A DNA stretch of 64,000 nucleotides. Origin: Polaribacter sp. KT25b (lineage in GTDB: Bacteria; Bacteroidota; Bacteroidia; Flavobacteriales; Flavobacteriaceae). The position numbers were made by a program, and so were the translations under genes. Of this stretch, positions 19,642 to 31,927 are shown piece by piece. Numbering within the stretch: position 1 is the first letter of the stretch; the number at the start of each line of letters is the position of its first letter. The stretch lies in NCBI RefSeq assembly GCF_900105145.1, contig NZ_LT629752.1, positions 2,308,501-2,372,500 of the forward strand, read 5' to 3'. Below the pieces are notes generated by a model. That model was not told the DNA's origin. It searched no databases and worked only from the letters and a program-made list of their open reading frames with translations.

Positions 19642-20107
19642 TATAAACAAATGTTAACAACTACAGTTCATATTATGTTGATTAGTAATATTTTAAATTT
19701 TTTGTATATTTAAAAAAGCAACTTATATTTGAGTATAATTTACATATTCATTCAACTTTAAGTCTTCAAAAACTAAAAAATGAGTATTAAAATATAAAGT
19801 ACGTTCTTTATAAATTGTTTTTATCTAAAAAATAAGATAGTGCTGTAAATGTTTATTTAAAAAATAACATTTACTGCTTTAACTTAGTTAATTATGAAAA
19901 TTATTAACAAAAATGAAATATCTTATCTATAAAGGTAACTACAGAAACATCAATAAAAAGTTTAAAAAAAGTAGAATGCTTGTTTAAATTTAAGAATGTT
20001 TCAAACATTGAAATAGAAAAATATAATTTCTTTTAAATAAGAAATATAAGAGCAAACTCTTATTTTATTTGTAGAAATACAAAAAAGTGTAAAAGACTAT
20101 TTCAAAG
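19642..20107 (+). other. Gene-free stretch before an orphan terminator
   Basis: No frame of family quality. The longest peptide frames are a 20-codon one from about 19650 and a 24-codon Lys-rich one beginning MKYLIYKGNYRNINKKFKK near 19913. The region ends in an intrinsic terminator with no gene in front of it, so it may be transcribed, perhaps as a small RNA or a decayed gene. Confidence 0.4.
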
Positions 20108-20148
20108 AAAGCCATATCTCTACAAACAATTGTAAGATATGGCTTTTT
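20108..20148 (+). terminator. Orphan terminator-like hairpin
   Basis: Arms AAAGCCATATCT (20108-20119) and AGATATGGCTTT (20135-20146) followed by T; no annotated gene ends within 500 bp upstream on this strand except rplS, which has its own terminator. Confidence 0.7.
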
Positions 20149-20253
20149 ATCTTAGTATCAATTTCTTAAGAAAAGAGTGTTTTTTTTATAGAAACCTTTA
20201 TAATAAATAAAAATTAATACTAATTTAACATTAAAAATCTCACCTTAAATTCA

Positions 20254-20261
20254 TAAATTTG
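20254..20261 (+). promoter_or_regulatory. Candidate -7 box TAAATTTG of icd
   Basis: Exact TAnnTTTG match 72 bp before the icd ATG. Confidence 0.45.
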
Positions 20262-20324
20262 TTCCGCTTTTTAAACGAAATCAATTTCGTAACAGCAAAG
20301 CAATTAATATTCTAGAAAAAATAA

Positions 20325-22553
<2,229 letters not shown>

Positions 22554-22585
22554 TTATAAATTTACGTTTTCTTAAAACATTAACA

Positions 22586-22613
22586 AAAAAGAGTGCTTTT
22601 TAGCACTCTTTTT
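22586..22613 (+). terminator. Terminator of icd
   Basis: Stem GAGTGCT (22591-22597) with AGCACTC (22602-22608), flanked by A and T runs, 33 bp beyond the stop codon. Confidence 0.88.
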
Positions 22614-22648
22614 TCATTAGTTTTGGTTTCCAACAAACACTAAAACAA

Positions 22649-23899
22649 ATGAATAAGAAAAAATTTGCTATAATTTCCATCATAATCATTGTAGGAACTT
22701 ACTTAATTTATAATTATTTTTCCTCTTCTTCTGATGCTGATGCGTACTTAACAGCCAAAGTTACAAAAGGCACATTTGTAAACGAAGTATATATTTCTGG
22801 TGAAGCCCAATCTACAAGTTCAAAACAAATTAATGGACCAAGTAATGCTCAAAGATTTGGTTTATACAACATCAAAATTCAAGATTTAGTACCAGAAGGT
22901 ACCGTTGTTAAAAAGGGTGACTATATAGGAAAACTAGATATGTCAGAACTTAATGGTAAAATTCTTGATGCACAATTAAATTTAGAAAAAGCAGAATCTA
23001 AATACACTCAACAACAATTAGATACAACACTTACTTTAAAACAAGAACGTAATTCTATTAAAGATCTATTATTTGATATTGAAGAAAACAAATTAGAATT
23101 TAAACAATCTCAATTTGAAGCTCCAGGAGTAATCAGACAACTAGAAATTAAAATAGAAAAATATGAACGCGATTTAAAAGAAAAAAAAGAAGACTACTCA
23201 ATTAAAAAAAATCAGGCAAATGCTAAAATGATTGAAGTAGGTACAGAAGTTTCTAAGATCAGAAAAAAGATATCAGACTTAATGGATTTGCAAAAAAAAT
23301 TCACAATCTTTTCTGAAGACGATGGTATGGTTACTTATGTTAAAGAATGGAATGGAACTAAGAAAAAAGTTGGTTCTACAATATCGCCTTGGGAACCTGC
23401 AATTGCTAGTTTACCAGATTTAAACAAAATGGAATCTAAAACATATAGTAACGAAGTTGATATTAGAAAAATAAAAAAAGGACTTATAACTAAAATTGGT
23501 TTTGATGCTTTTCCTGATATAGAAATAGAAGGTGTTGTTACAGAAGTTGCTAATGTTGGCGAAACTAGAGCTGGTTCTGATATTAAATTGTTTCAAGTAT
23601 TAATTAAACTTAACGAAACAAATGAAAATATTAGACCAGGAATGACAACTGCTAATAAAATTCTTACAAAAAAAATAGAAGATGTTTTAATGATACCTTT
23701 AGAAGCCATTTTTGCTAAAGATTCCATAAGTTACACTTATGTAAAAACAGGATTATCTATCGAAAAAAAACAAGTGGAATTAGGTTTATCTAATAATGAA
23801 GTTATAATTATAAATAAAGGTTTAAACGTAGATGATATTGTTTACCTAAACAAACCAGAAGATTTAGAAAATAAAAGTATAACACCTTTGCAAAAATGA
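22649..23899 (+). CDS. MacA/HlyD-type periplasmic adaptor
   Basis: 416 residues: an N-terminal membrane anchor (about 5-22), a lipoyl half (VPEGTVVKKGDYIGKLDMSE), a long coiled-coil hairpin (about 105-225, rich in Lys/Glu), then a beta-barrel domain (GLITKIGFDAFPDIEIEGVV) and a membrane-proximal domain (IRPGMTTANKI, VLMIPLEAIFAKD). It would bridge the inner-membrane permease encoded next and the TolC-type channel two genes on. The stop overlaps the permease ATG by 4 bp (ATGA). Confidence 0.9.
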   Translation: MNKKKFAIISIIIIVGTYLIYNYFSSSSDADAYLTAKVTKGTFVNEVYISGEAQSTSSKQINGPSNAQRFGLYNIKIQDLVPEGTVVKKGDYIGKLDMSELNGKILDAQLNLEKAESKYTQQQLDTTLTLKQERNSIKDLLFDIEENKLEFKQSQFEAPGVIRQLEIKIEKYERDLKEKKEDYSIKKNQANAKMIEVGTEVSKIRKKISDLMDLQKKFTIFSEDDGMVTYVKEWNGTKKKVGSTISPWEPAIASLPDLNKMESKTYSNEVDIRKIKKGLITKIGFDAFPDIEIEGVVTEVANVGETRAGSDIKLFQVLIKLNETNENIRPGMTTANKILTKKIEDVLMIPLEAIFAKDSISYTYVKTGLSIEKKQVELGLSNNEVIIINKGLNVDDIVYLNKPEDLENKSITPLQK

Positions 23900-25251
23900 T
23901 TATAAGCAAAATACTTTTAGAAAAATTAATCTCTAATTTTACAGAAGCTTTCTGGTTTATTAAAACAAATAAAGTTAGAACCTTCTTAACAGCATTAGGT
24001 ATTATTTTTGGTGTTGCATCTGTAATTACAATGCTAGCAATTGGTAACGGAGCAGAAAAAGAAATATTATCTCAATTAGAATTAGTTGGTGTAAATAACA
24101 TTGTGGTAACACCAATACCTGATGAAAAAAAAGAGAATGAAAATGATAATGAAGATGAAAGTAGTAAAACAGAAAATAAAAGATTTTCTAAAGGATTAGA
24201 TATCTTAGATGCAGAAAGTATTCAAAAAAATATTCCTAGTGTAAAGATTGTTAGTCCAGAAATAATACTAAACACGTATGTTATTAATAACGGAAGACAA
24301 CTGCCTGTTAAACTTGTGGGAATTACACCTAACTTTTTAGAATCAACAAATATTGAATTAGAAAAAGGAAAATCATTCTCTAAATATCAAATTAAAAATG
24401 CTTTACCTGTTTGTATCGTTGGTAAAAAAGTTGAAAAAAAACTATTTACAGGAGAAAGTGCTTTAGGCAAACATATAAAAGTTAAAGATGTTTGGTTGCA
24501 AATAATTGGCGTAATAGAAGAAAAATTAATTTCTGATAAAGCTCAAGAAAATTTAGGCATAAGAGATTTAAACGAAGATATTTACATACCTACAAATACA
24601 TTTTTGGTTAGATATAAAGATCGAAAAATAATTGTTGATGATGTTAATGTTAGAAACACAAATCAAAACGGACCAAAAAAGAAAAACTTAAGAGGTAATT
24701 ATCATCAAATTGATAAATTAACTATTCAGGTTACAAATTCGAATGAATTAAAAGCTACTGCAGAAGTTTTGAGTAAAATGCTTAAACGAAGACATAATGA
24801 TGTTTTAGATTTTGAAATTACGATACCAATTCAACTTTTAAAACAACAACAAAAAACAAAACAAATTTTCAATATTGTATTAAGCATAATTGCAGGAATA
24901 TCACTACTTATTGGTGGTATAGGAATTATGAATATTATGCTTGCATCCGTATTAGAGAGAACCAAAGAAATAGGAATAATTCGTGCTCTTGGCGCAACTG
25001 AAGAAGATGTTGTTTTACAATTTTTATCAGAGTCTGTTCTTATTAGTGTTGGCGGAGGAATTGTTGGAATTATTTTAGGCATTATTGGAGCCTATGTTAT
25101 TGAAGCTTTTTCTGGTATAGAAACAGTATTATCTTTAACATCAATTTTCGCTTCCTTTTTTATTGCTGTGATGGTTGGCCTAACTTTTGGAATATTTCCT
25201 GCAAAAGCAGCAGCAAAAAAAAGACCTATTGAAGCATTAAGATCAGAATAA
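23896..25251 (+). CDS. MacB-type ABC permease lacking an ATPase domain
   Basis: 451 residues. N-terminal helix with NKVRTFLTALGIIFGVASVITMLAIG, a large periplasmic MacB_PCD domain containing an acidic low-complexity insert at about residues 76-100 (KKENENDNEDESSKTENK), and three C-terminal helices of the FtsX domain with LERTKEIGIIRALGATEEDV and a GIFPAKAAAKKRPIEALRSE end. MacB itself carries the ATPase on the same chain; here that domain is absent and no ATPase gene lies beside it, so the partner must be encoded elsewhere. Second gene of a MacA/MacB/TolC-like set. Confidence 0.9.
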   Translation: MIISKILLEKLISNFTEAFWFIKTNKVRTFLTALGIIFGVASVITMLAIGNGAEKEILSQLELVGVNNIVVTPIPDEKKENENDNEDESSKTENKRFSKGLDILDAESIQKNIPSVKIVSPEIILNTYVINNGRQLPVKLVGITPNFLESTNIELEKGKSFSKYQIKNALPVCIVGKKVEKKLFTGESALGKHIKVKDVWLQIIGVIEEKLISDKAQENLGIRDLNEDIYIPTNTFLVRYKDRKIIVDDVNVRNTNQNGPKKKNLRGNYHQIDKLTIQVTNSNELKATAEVLSKMLKRRHNDVLDFEITIPIQLLKQQQKTKQIFNIVLSIIAGISLLIGGIGIMNIMLASVLERTKEIGIIRALGATEEDVVLQFLSESVLISVGGGIVGIILGIIGAYVIEAFSGIETVLSLTSIFASFFIAVMVGLTFGIFPAKAAAKKRPIEALRSE

Positions 25252-25322
25252 AAAATGAATGTTAAAAATTTAGTTTTGACATATAAATTGTAATAAAATA
25301 CTCTTTTAAAAAATTAAAATTA

Positions 25323-26780
25323 ATGAAAAAGTTACTAATACCATTTTGTTTATTTCTATCATTTACAATTTTTAGTCAAAGACAAATAACACTAGAAGAA
25401 GCAATTACAATTGCACAAAAAAATTCTCCTGATTACAAAACACTTCTTAATCAAAATGAAGCTAGTTATTGGAGATTTGTAAATTACAAAGCTAGTTTTT
25501 TACCCCAATTACGTTTAGATGCTACTTTACCTCAATATTCAAACGCGGTAAATAGAATGACAAATGATAATGGACAAGATATTTTTGTTAGATCTAATCA
25601 ATCTAGAATTGATGGTAGTTTATCTTTAAATCAGAATATTCCATTAACTGGTGGTACTATTTCTTTTAGCACGCAAGTAGAAAGAGTTAGTGTTTTTGGC
25701 GATAATGCTTCAACGGGTTATGCTGTTGTACCTTTTTCTATAAATTATAGACAAAATTCTCTTTTCTATAATCAGTATAAATGGAATAAAAAAATAGAGC
25801 CTTTAATATATGAAGAAGCGAAAAGAGATTTTATTGAAAATATGGAACAAATTTCATACAACACTTCTTTAAAATATTTTGCATTATTAAAAGCGCAAGT
25901 TCAAACTTTAATTGCAAAATCTAATTTATCTAATCAAGATACTTTATTTCAAATTTCTAAAGGGAGATTTAAAATGGGAAAAATAGCAGAAAATGATTTA
26001 CTTCAAATAGAACTTTCTGTATTAAACTCTAAAAATGATGTAACAACAAATGAAATAAATTTTAAAAGAACGTCTCAAAATTTATCTAGATATTTATCAT
26101 TAGATACAGAAAGTATTTTATTAAATATTCCAGAAGAATTATCAACCTTTACTGTTACAGTAGAAAAAGCGTTAGAAGAAGCAAAAGAAAACAGAAAAGC
26201 TGTTATAGAATTTAGAAGAAAACGCTTAGAAGCAGAACAAGATGTTGCAGAAGTAAAAGGCAGCAATAGGTTACAATTAAGTTTAAATGCTAATTTTGGA
26301 ATTTCTCAGCAAGGTGCAGTTTTTAACGATTTATTTCAAGACTATAATCAACAACAAAATGTATCATTATCTCTAGGAATACCTATTTTAGATTGGGGTG
26401 TTTCTAAATCTAAAAGAAAATTAGTAGAAGCAAATAAAGATTTAGTAAACACAAATATTGAGCAAGACGAACAAGAATTTGAACAAGAAATTTATCTTCA
26501 TGTTTTAAATTGGCAAAATCAGCGTAACTTTTTAGAAACAGCAAAAAAGGCGCAAGAAATTGCTGTAAGAAGATATGAAATTACTAAAAAAAGGTTTGTT
26601 CTTGGTAAAATTACAATTACAGATTTAAATATAGCATTACAAGAAAAAGACAGTTCTGTATTACAATATTTAAATTCTTTAGAAAAATTTTGGATAGATT
26701 ACTTCACTTTACGAAGATTAACTTTGTATGATTTTATAAAAAATAAAAAAATTGAAGTTGAAGATATAGTTTATAATTAA
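25323..26780 (+). CDS. TolC-family outer-membrane efflux protein
   Basis: 485 residues with a signal peptide (about 1-18, ending TIFSQ). Two homologous halves as in outer-membrane efflux proteins: ITLEEAITIAQKNSPDYKT opens the first, TVTVEKALEEAKENRKAVIE the second, each followed by long amphipathic helices (EQDEQEFEQEIYLHVLNWQ) and short strand regions. Forms the trimeric exit channel for the adaptor and permease encoded just upstream. Typical length. Confidence 0.9.
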   Translation: MKKLLIPFCLFLSFTIFSQRQITLEEAITIAQKNSPDYKTLLNQNEASYWRFVNYKASFLPQLRLDATLPQYSNAVNRMTNDNGQDIFVRSNQSRIDGSLSLNQNIPLTGGTISFSTQVERVSVFGDNASTGYAVVPFSINYRQNSLFYNQYKWNKKIEPLIYEEAKRDFIENMEQISYNTSLKYFALLKAQVQTLIAKSNLSNQDTLFQISKGRFKMGKIAENDLLQIELSVLNSKNDVTTNEINFKRTSQNLSRYLSLDTESILLNIPEELSTFTVTVEKALEEAKENRKAVIEFRRKRLEAEQDVAEVKGSNRLQLSLNANFGISQQGAVFNDLFQDYNQQQNVSLSLGIPILDWGVSKSKRKLVEANKDLVNTNIEQDEQEFEQEIYLHVLNWQNQRNFLETAKKAQEIAVRRYEITKKRFVLGKITITDLNIALQEKDSSVLQYLNSLEKFWIDYFTLRRLTLYDFIKNKKIEVEDIVYN

Positions 26781-26805
26781 TCAATTTTTAACATTATTAA
26801 ACTGT

Positions 26806-26813
26806 ATTTTTGT
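26806..26813 (+). promoter_or_regulatory. Candidate -7 box TATTTTTG before the TonB receptor
   Basis: Exact TAnnTTTG match 35 bp before the ATG at 26848; suggests the receptor/DUF4249 pair can be transcribed apart from the efflux genes. Confidence 0.4.
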
Positions 26814-26847
26814 TGATTAAATAACCATTTATATTAAACAAAAAAAT

Positions 26848-29226
26848 ATGATTCAACTCAAAAAAATATTTTTTATACTTTTTCTTTTCTCATTATCTAC
26901 TTTTAGTCAAGAGAAAACAACAATTAGTGGTTCTGTTTATGATGCTAATAATAATGAAACTTTATTTGGAGTTTCTATTTATTTTCCTGAATTAAACTCA
27001 GGAACCACAACAAATGAGTATGGCTTTTATTCCATTACAATACCTAAAGGAACTTATAAGATTCAAGTTAGTTATTTAGGATTTAGATCAATTTCAGAAA
27101 CTATTAACTTATCAGAAAAAATAACAAAAAACTTTAAACTATCAGAAGAAACCGAAAGTTTAAATGAAATTATTATTGAAGGTAACATAGAAAAACTAAA
27201 TGTTAAAACTCCACAAATGAGTGTTAACAAATTAACAGCTGCAACGATTAAAAAAATTCCTGTAGTTTTAGGTGAAGCAGATATTATTAAATCATTATTG
27301 CTCTTACCAGGTGTTACAAGTGCTGGTGAAGGCGCTTCTGGCTTTAATGTTAGAGGTGGCGCAGCTGATCAAAACTTAATTTTGTTAGATGAAGCAATTG
27401 TTTTTAACTCTTCTCATTTACTTGGTTTTTTCTCGGTATTTAATCCGGATGTAATTAAAGATGTAAAATTATATAAAGGTGGAATTCCTTCACGTTTTGG
27501 AGGAAGATTATCCTCTGTTTTAGATATTTATCAGAAAGAAGGAAATAGTAAAAATTTTAATTTAACGGGAGGAATTGGTTTAGTTTCTAGCAGATTATTA
27601 GCAGAAGGTCCAATTGTAAAAGAAAAAAGTTCCTTTGTTATTGGTGGACGAGCATCTTATGCACATTTATTTTTACCACTGTTTGATAATGATAACACAG
27701 CCTATTTTTATGATTTAAATACTAAAATAAATTACAGATTTAACGACAATAACAATGTTTTCTTATCCACTTATTTTGGAAAAGACATTTTTGGAATTAG
27801 TGATAACTTCGTTAATAAATACGGAAACAATGTTGTAAACTTACGTTGGAATCATTTATTTTCTGATAAAATATTTTCTAATCTTTCTGCAATATATTCT
27901 GATTATTTCTACGGGTTAATCCTCGATTTTGTTGGCTTTGAATGGGATTCTGGAATTACAAACTTCAACTTAAAATACGATTTTAAACATTATTTAAATG
28001 AAAATTTAAAACTGAGTTATGGAATCAATAATATTTACATCAAATTTAATCCAGGAGAAATTGTTCCAAATAGAGAAGATTCTGGTATACAATCAGAAAA
28101 ATTAATTGACAAATATGCCAATGAATTTGCAGCATATTTAGAAGCAGAACATTCAATTAATAACAAACTTACCTTGCAATATGGCGCGCGTTTTAGCAAC
28201 TTTACACGTTTAGGACAAGATGAATTAAATGTATATGCAAACGACAATCCTGTAATTTACAATTCGCAATTTAAAAAGTATGAATCTGCAGAAGCAACAT
28301 CAACAGAATCATATAAAAGAAGCGATGTTCTTGCTACTTTTAACAATTTTGAGCCAAGACTTTCTATGTCTTATTTACTAAATGATGAAACTTCATTTAA
28401 ATTAAGTTACAACAGAATGGCACAATATTTACACTTACTTTCCAACACGGCATCTCCTACTCCATTAGATGTTTGGGCGCCAAGTGGCAAATATATAAAG
28501 CCGCAATTACTAGATCAATTTGCTGCTGGTTATTTTAAATCTATCAAAAATGGAGATTATTCTTTAGAAACAGAAGTTTTCTATAAAGACATTCAAAATC
28601 GAATCGATTATATTAATGGCGCCAACTTAGTTGCCAATAACGAAATTGAAACTGTTATTTTAAACGGACAAGCCAGAGCTTATGGTTTAGAGGTTTTATT
28701 TAAAAAAAATGAAGGAAATTTTAAAGGCTGGCTTTCCTATACACTTTCTAAATCTGAACAAAAAACACCAGGAAGAACTGCTAGTGAACCAGGAATAAAT
28801 CAAGGAGAATGGTATAATACCGCTTATGATAAAACGCACGATATTTCTTTAAATGCGAGTTATGAATTGTCTAAAAAATGGATGTTTAACGCCAACTTTT
28901 TGTTTCAAACTGGGCAGCCAACAAATTATCCTGTAGGACAATATGAATTTCAAGGTTTAAATGTACCAATTTATGATGACAATAGAAGAAATGCAGATCG
29001 ATTGCCAGCTTATCACAGACTTGATATTTCGGCAACTTTAACTCCAGAAAGTAATAAAAATAGAAAATGGCAAGGTGAGTGGGTTTTCGGAATATATAAT
29101 TTATATGGAAGACAAAATGCCGCTTCTATTAGTTTTAGTCAAAATCGAGAAACCTATAGAAATGAAGCTATTCAGACTTCAATTTTTGGCTTAGTACCTT
29201 CTGTTACTTATAATTTTAAATTTTAG
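26848..29226 (+). CDS. TonB-dependent outer-membrane receptor
   Basis: 792 residues: signal peptide (about 1-21), a CarboxypepD_reg-like domain (about 25-110: TISGSVYDANNNETLFGVS, NEYGFYSITIPKGTYKIQVS), a plug (GEGASGFNVRGGAADQNLIL, KLYKGGIPSRFGGRLSSVLD) and a 22-stranded barrel ending in the aromatic TYNFKF. Imports a large ligand using TonB energy; the ligand is not readable. There is no SusD-like partner. A DUF4249 lipoprotein follows four bases after the stop, a common pairing in Bacteroidota. Confidence 0.93.
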   Translation: MIQLKKIFFILFLFSLSTFSQEKTTISGSVYDANNNETLFGVSIYFPELNSGTTTNEYGFYSITIPKGTYKIQVSYLGFRSISETINLSEKITKNFKLSEETESLNEIIIEGNIEKLNVKTPQMSVNKLTAATIKKIPVVLGEADIIKSLLLLPGVTSAGEGASGFNVRGGAADQNLILLDEAIVFNSSHLLGFFSVFNPDVIKDVKLYKGGIPSRFGGRLSSVLDIYQKEGNSKNFNLTGGIGLVSSRLLAEGPIVKEKSSFVIGGRASYAHLFLPLFDNDNTAYFYDLNTKINYRFNDNNNVFLSTYFGKDIFGISDNFVNKYGNNVVNLRWNHLFSDKIFSNLSAIYSDYFYGLILDFVGFEWDSGITNFNLKYDFKHYLNENLKLSYGINNIYIKFNPGEIVPNREDSGIQSEKLIDKYANEFAAYLEAEHSINNKLTLQYGARFSNFTRLGQDELNVYANDNPVIYNSQFKKYESAEATSTESYKRSDVLATFNNFEPRLSMSYLLNDETSFKLSYNRMAQYLHLLSNTASPTPLDVWAPSGKYIKPQLLDQFAAGYFKSIKNGDYSLETEVFYKDIQNRIDYINGANLVANNEIETVILNGQARAYGLEVLFKKNEGNFKGWLSYTLSKSEQKTPGRTASEPGINQGEWYNTAYDKTHDISLNASYELSKKWMFNANFLFQTGQPTNYPVGQYEFQGLNVPIYDDNRRNADRLPAYHRLDISATLTPESNKNRKWQGEWVFGIYNLYGRQNAASISFSQNRETYRNEAIQTSIFGLVPSVTYNFKF

Positions 29227-29230
29227 AAAA

Positions 29231-30061
29231 ATGAAAAAACTATATATACTTCCTATCTTATTCATCTTATTTTTTACAAGTTGCGAAAAAGTAATAGATG
29301 TTGACGTACCTTCAATTGAACCAAAATTAATTATTGACGCTTCTTTTGAAGTCTATTTTAATAGAAGCCCTGTAACTGCAAAAACGATTGTAAAATTATC
29401 GTCTTCTGCAGATTATTTTGATGAAACAATTCCTGCTGTTACAAGTGCAACAGTGTTTTTAACAGACGTATCTACAAATACAATTATTAATTTTTCGAAC
29501 ACAAATTCTGATGGGAATTACGAACCTATAAACTCATTTATTCCTGCTGATGATACATCTTATGAATTAACTGTAATTTATAATAATGAAACCTATAAAG
29601 GATTTGCTACAAAAGTAAAATCTACACCTTTTACTGATGTTTATCAAGGAGATGAAACACTTTTTTCTGGCGAAGAAACAGAGTTAAAAGTATCTTTTTT
29701 TGATGAACCAATTGTAGAAAATTATTATTTATTTGATTTTTCAGAAAATCTATTTTTATCAATTGACGACCGATTTTTTGATGGTAATGATTATAATTTT
29801 TCTTTTTTTTATCAAGAAGATGAAATAGAATTACCTAATAGAGTTACCGTAAAAATGTCTGGAATTACGAAAGATTTTTATACTTTTTTTGAAATACTAA
29901 ATAGTCAAAGTGGGCAAAATTCTGGAGGGCCTTTTCAATCTGTTCCTTCTTCATTGTTAGGTAATATGATTAACACAACGAATGAAGATAATTTTCCTTT
30001 GGGATATTTTCATATTTCAGAAACGGATACTTTTACGCTAGATTTGGTTGAGAAAAATTAG
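29231..30061 (+). CDS. DUF4249 lipoprotein
   Basis: 276 residues with a lipoprotein signal (lipobox FFTSC, Cys at about residue 18). The N-terminal part DVDVPSIEPKLIIDASFEVY and the Ig-like TSATVFLTDVSTNT...FINSFIPADDTSYELTV match the DUF4249 family, which accompanies TonB-dependent receptors and may sit over the receptor like a lid. The gene follows the receptor with a 4-bp gap. No catalytic features. Function of the family is not established. Confidence 0.82.
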   Translation: MKKLYILPILFILFFTSCEKVIDVDVPSIEPKLIIDASFEVYFNRSPVTAKTIVKLSSSADYFDETIPAVTSATVFLTDVSTNTIINFSNTNSDGNYEPINSFIPADDTSYELTVIYNNETYKGFATKVKSTPFTDVYQGDETLFSGEETELKVSFFDEPIVENYYLFDFSENLFLSIDDRFFDGNDYNFSFFYQEDEIELPNRVTVKMSGITKDFYTFFEILNSQSGQNSGGPFQSVPSSLLGNMINTTNEDNFPLGYFHISETDTFTLDLVEKN

Positions 30062-30097
30062 AACTATTTCATTTATTTCAAACTAAAATAAAAGAAA

Positions 30098-31006
30098 ATG
30101 CATAAATACTTTATCATCATTTTTATATTTTTTATTTCTTGCAAAAAACAAAATAAGGAAACGATTTCCGAAAAAACCTCATCAAAAACAATAAAAACTA
30201 CTGAATATGAATTAGTTAAATCTGATAAACAAAACGGATTACTAATTTTATTTCCTTGTTTTCCTTGCGATTTAGAAAACACAAAATCAGAATTTAATAT
30301 TGCAGAAATAAGTAGTAAAAACGGAATTTCTGTGTTGTACATGAATTTTAATTTGCATTTATATTTAACAGAAACCGAAAAACAAGATTTAGCTAATTTA
30401 TTAACAGAAACAATTCGTAAAGAAAAAATATCAGAAAAAAATATTTTTATTGGTGGTTTTTCTGGCGGTGGAAATGTGAGTTTATTAATTACTGATTATC
30501 TCATGAAATCTGAAAATCAAATTAAACCAAAAGGTGTTTTTATTGTCGATGCTCCTATTGATCTTTTAGCATTATATAGAGTGTCTGCAAAGAATTTAAA
30601 GCAGAACGTTTCTAAACCTGCGATACAAGAATCTACTTGGGTAATTCATCAATTTGATTCTATTTTTGGAAATCCATCCGATGGAATTAAACCGTACGAA
30701 AAAAACGCTCCATATACATTTGAATCAGAAAATATAGAAAATCTAACTGGCTTAAAAAACTTAAAAATTAGATTTTACACAGAACCAGATTTAGTTTGGT
30801 GGAAAAAAAGAGCAAATAATAAATATGAAGATTTAAATGCTTTTTATATTAAAAAGTTATCAGAAAAATTAAAATCAGAATTTGGAGAATCTAATATAGA
30901 ATTGATAGAAACTCAAAATAAAGGCTATAGAGCAAATGGAGAAAGGCATCCTCATTCTTGGTCTATTATTGACAAAGAAGATTTTATAACATGGATTTTA
31001 GAGTAA
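30098..31006 (+). CDS. Alpha/beta-hydrolase-like lipoprotein
   Basis: 302 residues with a lipobox (FFISCKK, Cys15). The nucleophile elbow GFSGGG places the catalytic Ser at 122; a late HPHSW is a likely catalytic His and an Asp in VDAPID follows the expected strand. The build is that of an esterase or peptidase of the alpha/beta-hydrolase fold facing the periplasm or cell surface. It has no close gene neighbour in an operon: 36 bp after DUF4249 and 108 bp before murQ. Substrate unknown. Confidence 0.7.
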   Translation: MHKYFIIIFIFFISCKKQNKETISEKTSSKTIKTTEYELVKSDKQNGLLILFPCFPCDLENTKSEFNIAEISSKNGISVLYMNFNLHLYLTETEKQDLANLLTETIRKEKISEKNIFIGGFSGGGNVSLLITDYLMKSENQIKPKGVFIVDAPIDLLALYRVSAKNLKQNVSKPAIQESTWVIHQFDSIFGNPSDGIKPYEKNAPYTFESENIENLTGLKNLKIRFYTEPDLVWWKKRANNKYEDLNAFYIKKLSEKLKSEFGESNIELIETQNKGYRANGERHPHSWSIIDKEDFITWILE

Positions 31007-31101
31007 AATCTAAATTAAATTTACTTCTTTATAACTGCAAAAACTTATGTATTTTACTTACAATACAAAGGCTTTAAAATCTATTCTTCATAAAAAAAAT
31101 G

Positions 31102-31109
31102 TATTTTTG
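31102..31109 (+). promoter_or_regulatory. Candidate -7 box TATTTTTG, leaderless murQ
   Basis: Exact TAnnTTTG match ending five bases before the murQ ATG. Confidence 0.45.
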
Positions 31110-31114
31110 AATTC

Positions 31115-31927
31115 ATGAAATTTATAAAAACTACCGAACAAGATTCGAAATACAATCATCTAGAAATGATGTCTGTATCTTCTATTTTAAGAAATATTAA
31201 TAGTGAAGACAAAACTGTGCCTTTGGCTGTAGAAAAATCTTTGCCACAAATAACTAAGTTAACAGAACAAATAGTTAATAAACTAAAAATTGGTGGACGA
31301 CTTTTTTACATTGGTGCAGGCACATCAGGAAGATTAGGCGTTTTAGACGCTTCAGAATGTCCGCCAACGTTTGGCGTTCCTCATGAATTGGTTGTTGGTT
31401 TAATTGCTGGTGGCGACTATGCCATTAGAAAAGCCGTTGAATTTGCCGAAGATTCTACAAATCAAGGTTGGTTGGATTTACAAGAACATTCAATTTCTAA
31501 TAAAGATGTTGTTGTTGGCATTGCTGCTTCTGGCACAACGCCGTATGTAATTGCTGCTTTAGAAAAATGCAATGAACATAACATTATTACTGGTTGCATT
31601 TCTTGTAATGCAAATAGCCCGTTATCAAACACTGCTAAATTTCCTATTGATGTAGTTGTTGGATCAGAATTTGTGACAGGAAGTTCTAGAATGAAAGCTG
31701 GAACTGCACAAAAAATGGTTTTAAATATGCTTTCAACAGCAACGATGATTCAGTTAGGAAAAATAAAGGGCAATAAAATGGTTGACATGCAATTATCAAA
31801 TAATAAATTAGTTGATAGAGGTGAAAAAATGTTAGTTAAAGAATTAAATATCGACCAAAAAGAAGCTAGTGAATTATTGCAAAAATTTGGAAGTGTTAGA
31901 AATGCTATTCAAAATTATAAAAAATGA
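31115..31927 (+). CDS. murQ: N-acetylmuramic acid 6-phosphate etherase MurQ
   Basis: 270 residues with a SIS fold. Cleaves the D-lactyl ether of MurNAc 6-phosphate to give GlcNAc 6-phosphate, a step of peptidoglycan recycling in the cytoplasm. Seen: [20 protein letters not shown] with E81, and AVEFAEDS with E112, matching the two catalytic Glu of the E. coli enzyme (E83, E114); also [15 protein letters not shown] and [13 protein letters not shown]. Stop overlaps the next ATG by 4 bp. The gene namZ, which releases MurNAc, lies 5 kb downstream. Confidence 0.95.
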   Translation: MKFIKTTEQDSKYNHLEMMSVSSILRNINSEDKTVPLAVEKSLPQITKLTEQIVNKLKIGGRLFYIGAGTSGRLGVLDASECPPTFGVPHELVVGLIAGGDYAIRKAVEFAEDSTNQGWLDLQEHSISNKDVVVGIAASGTTPYVIAALEKCNEHNIITGCISCNANSPLSNTAKFPIDVVVGSEFVTGSSRMKAGTAQKMVLNMLSTATMIQLGKIKGNKMVDMQLSNNKLVDRGEKMLVKELNIDQKEASELLQKFGSVRNAIQNYKK

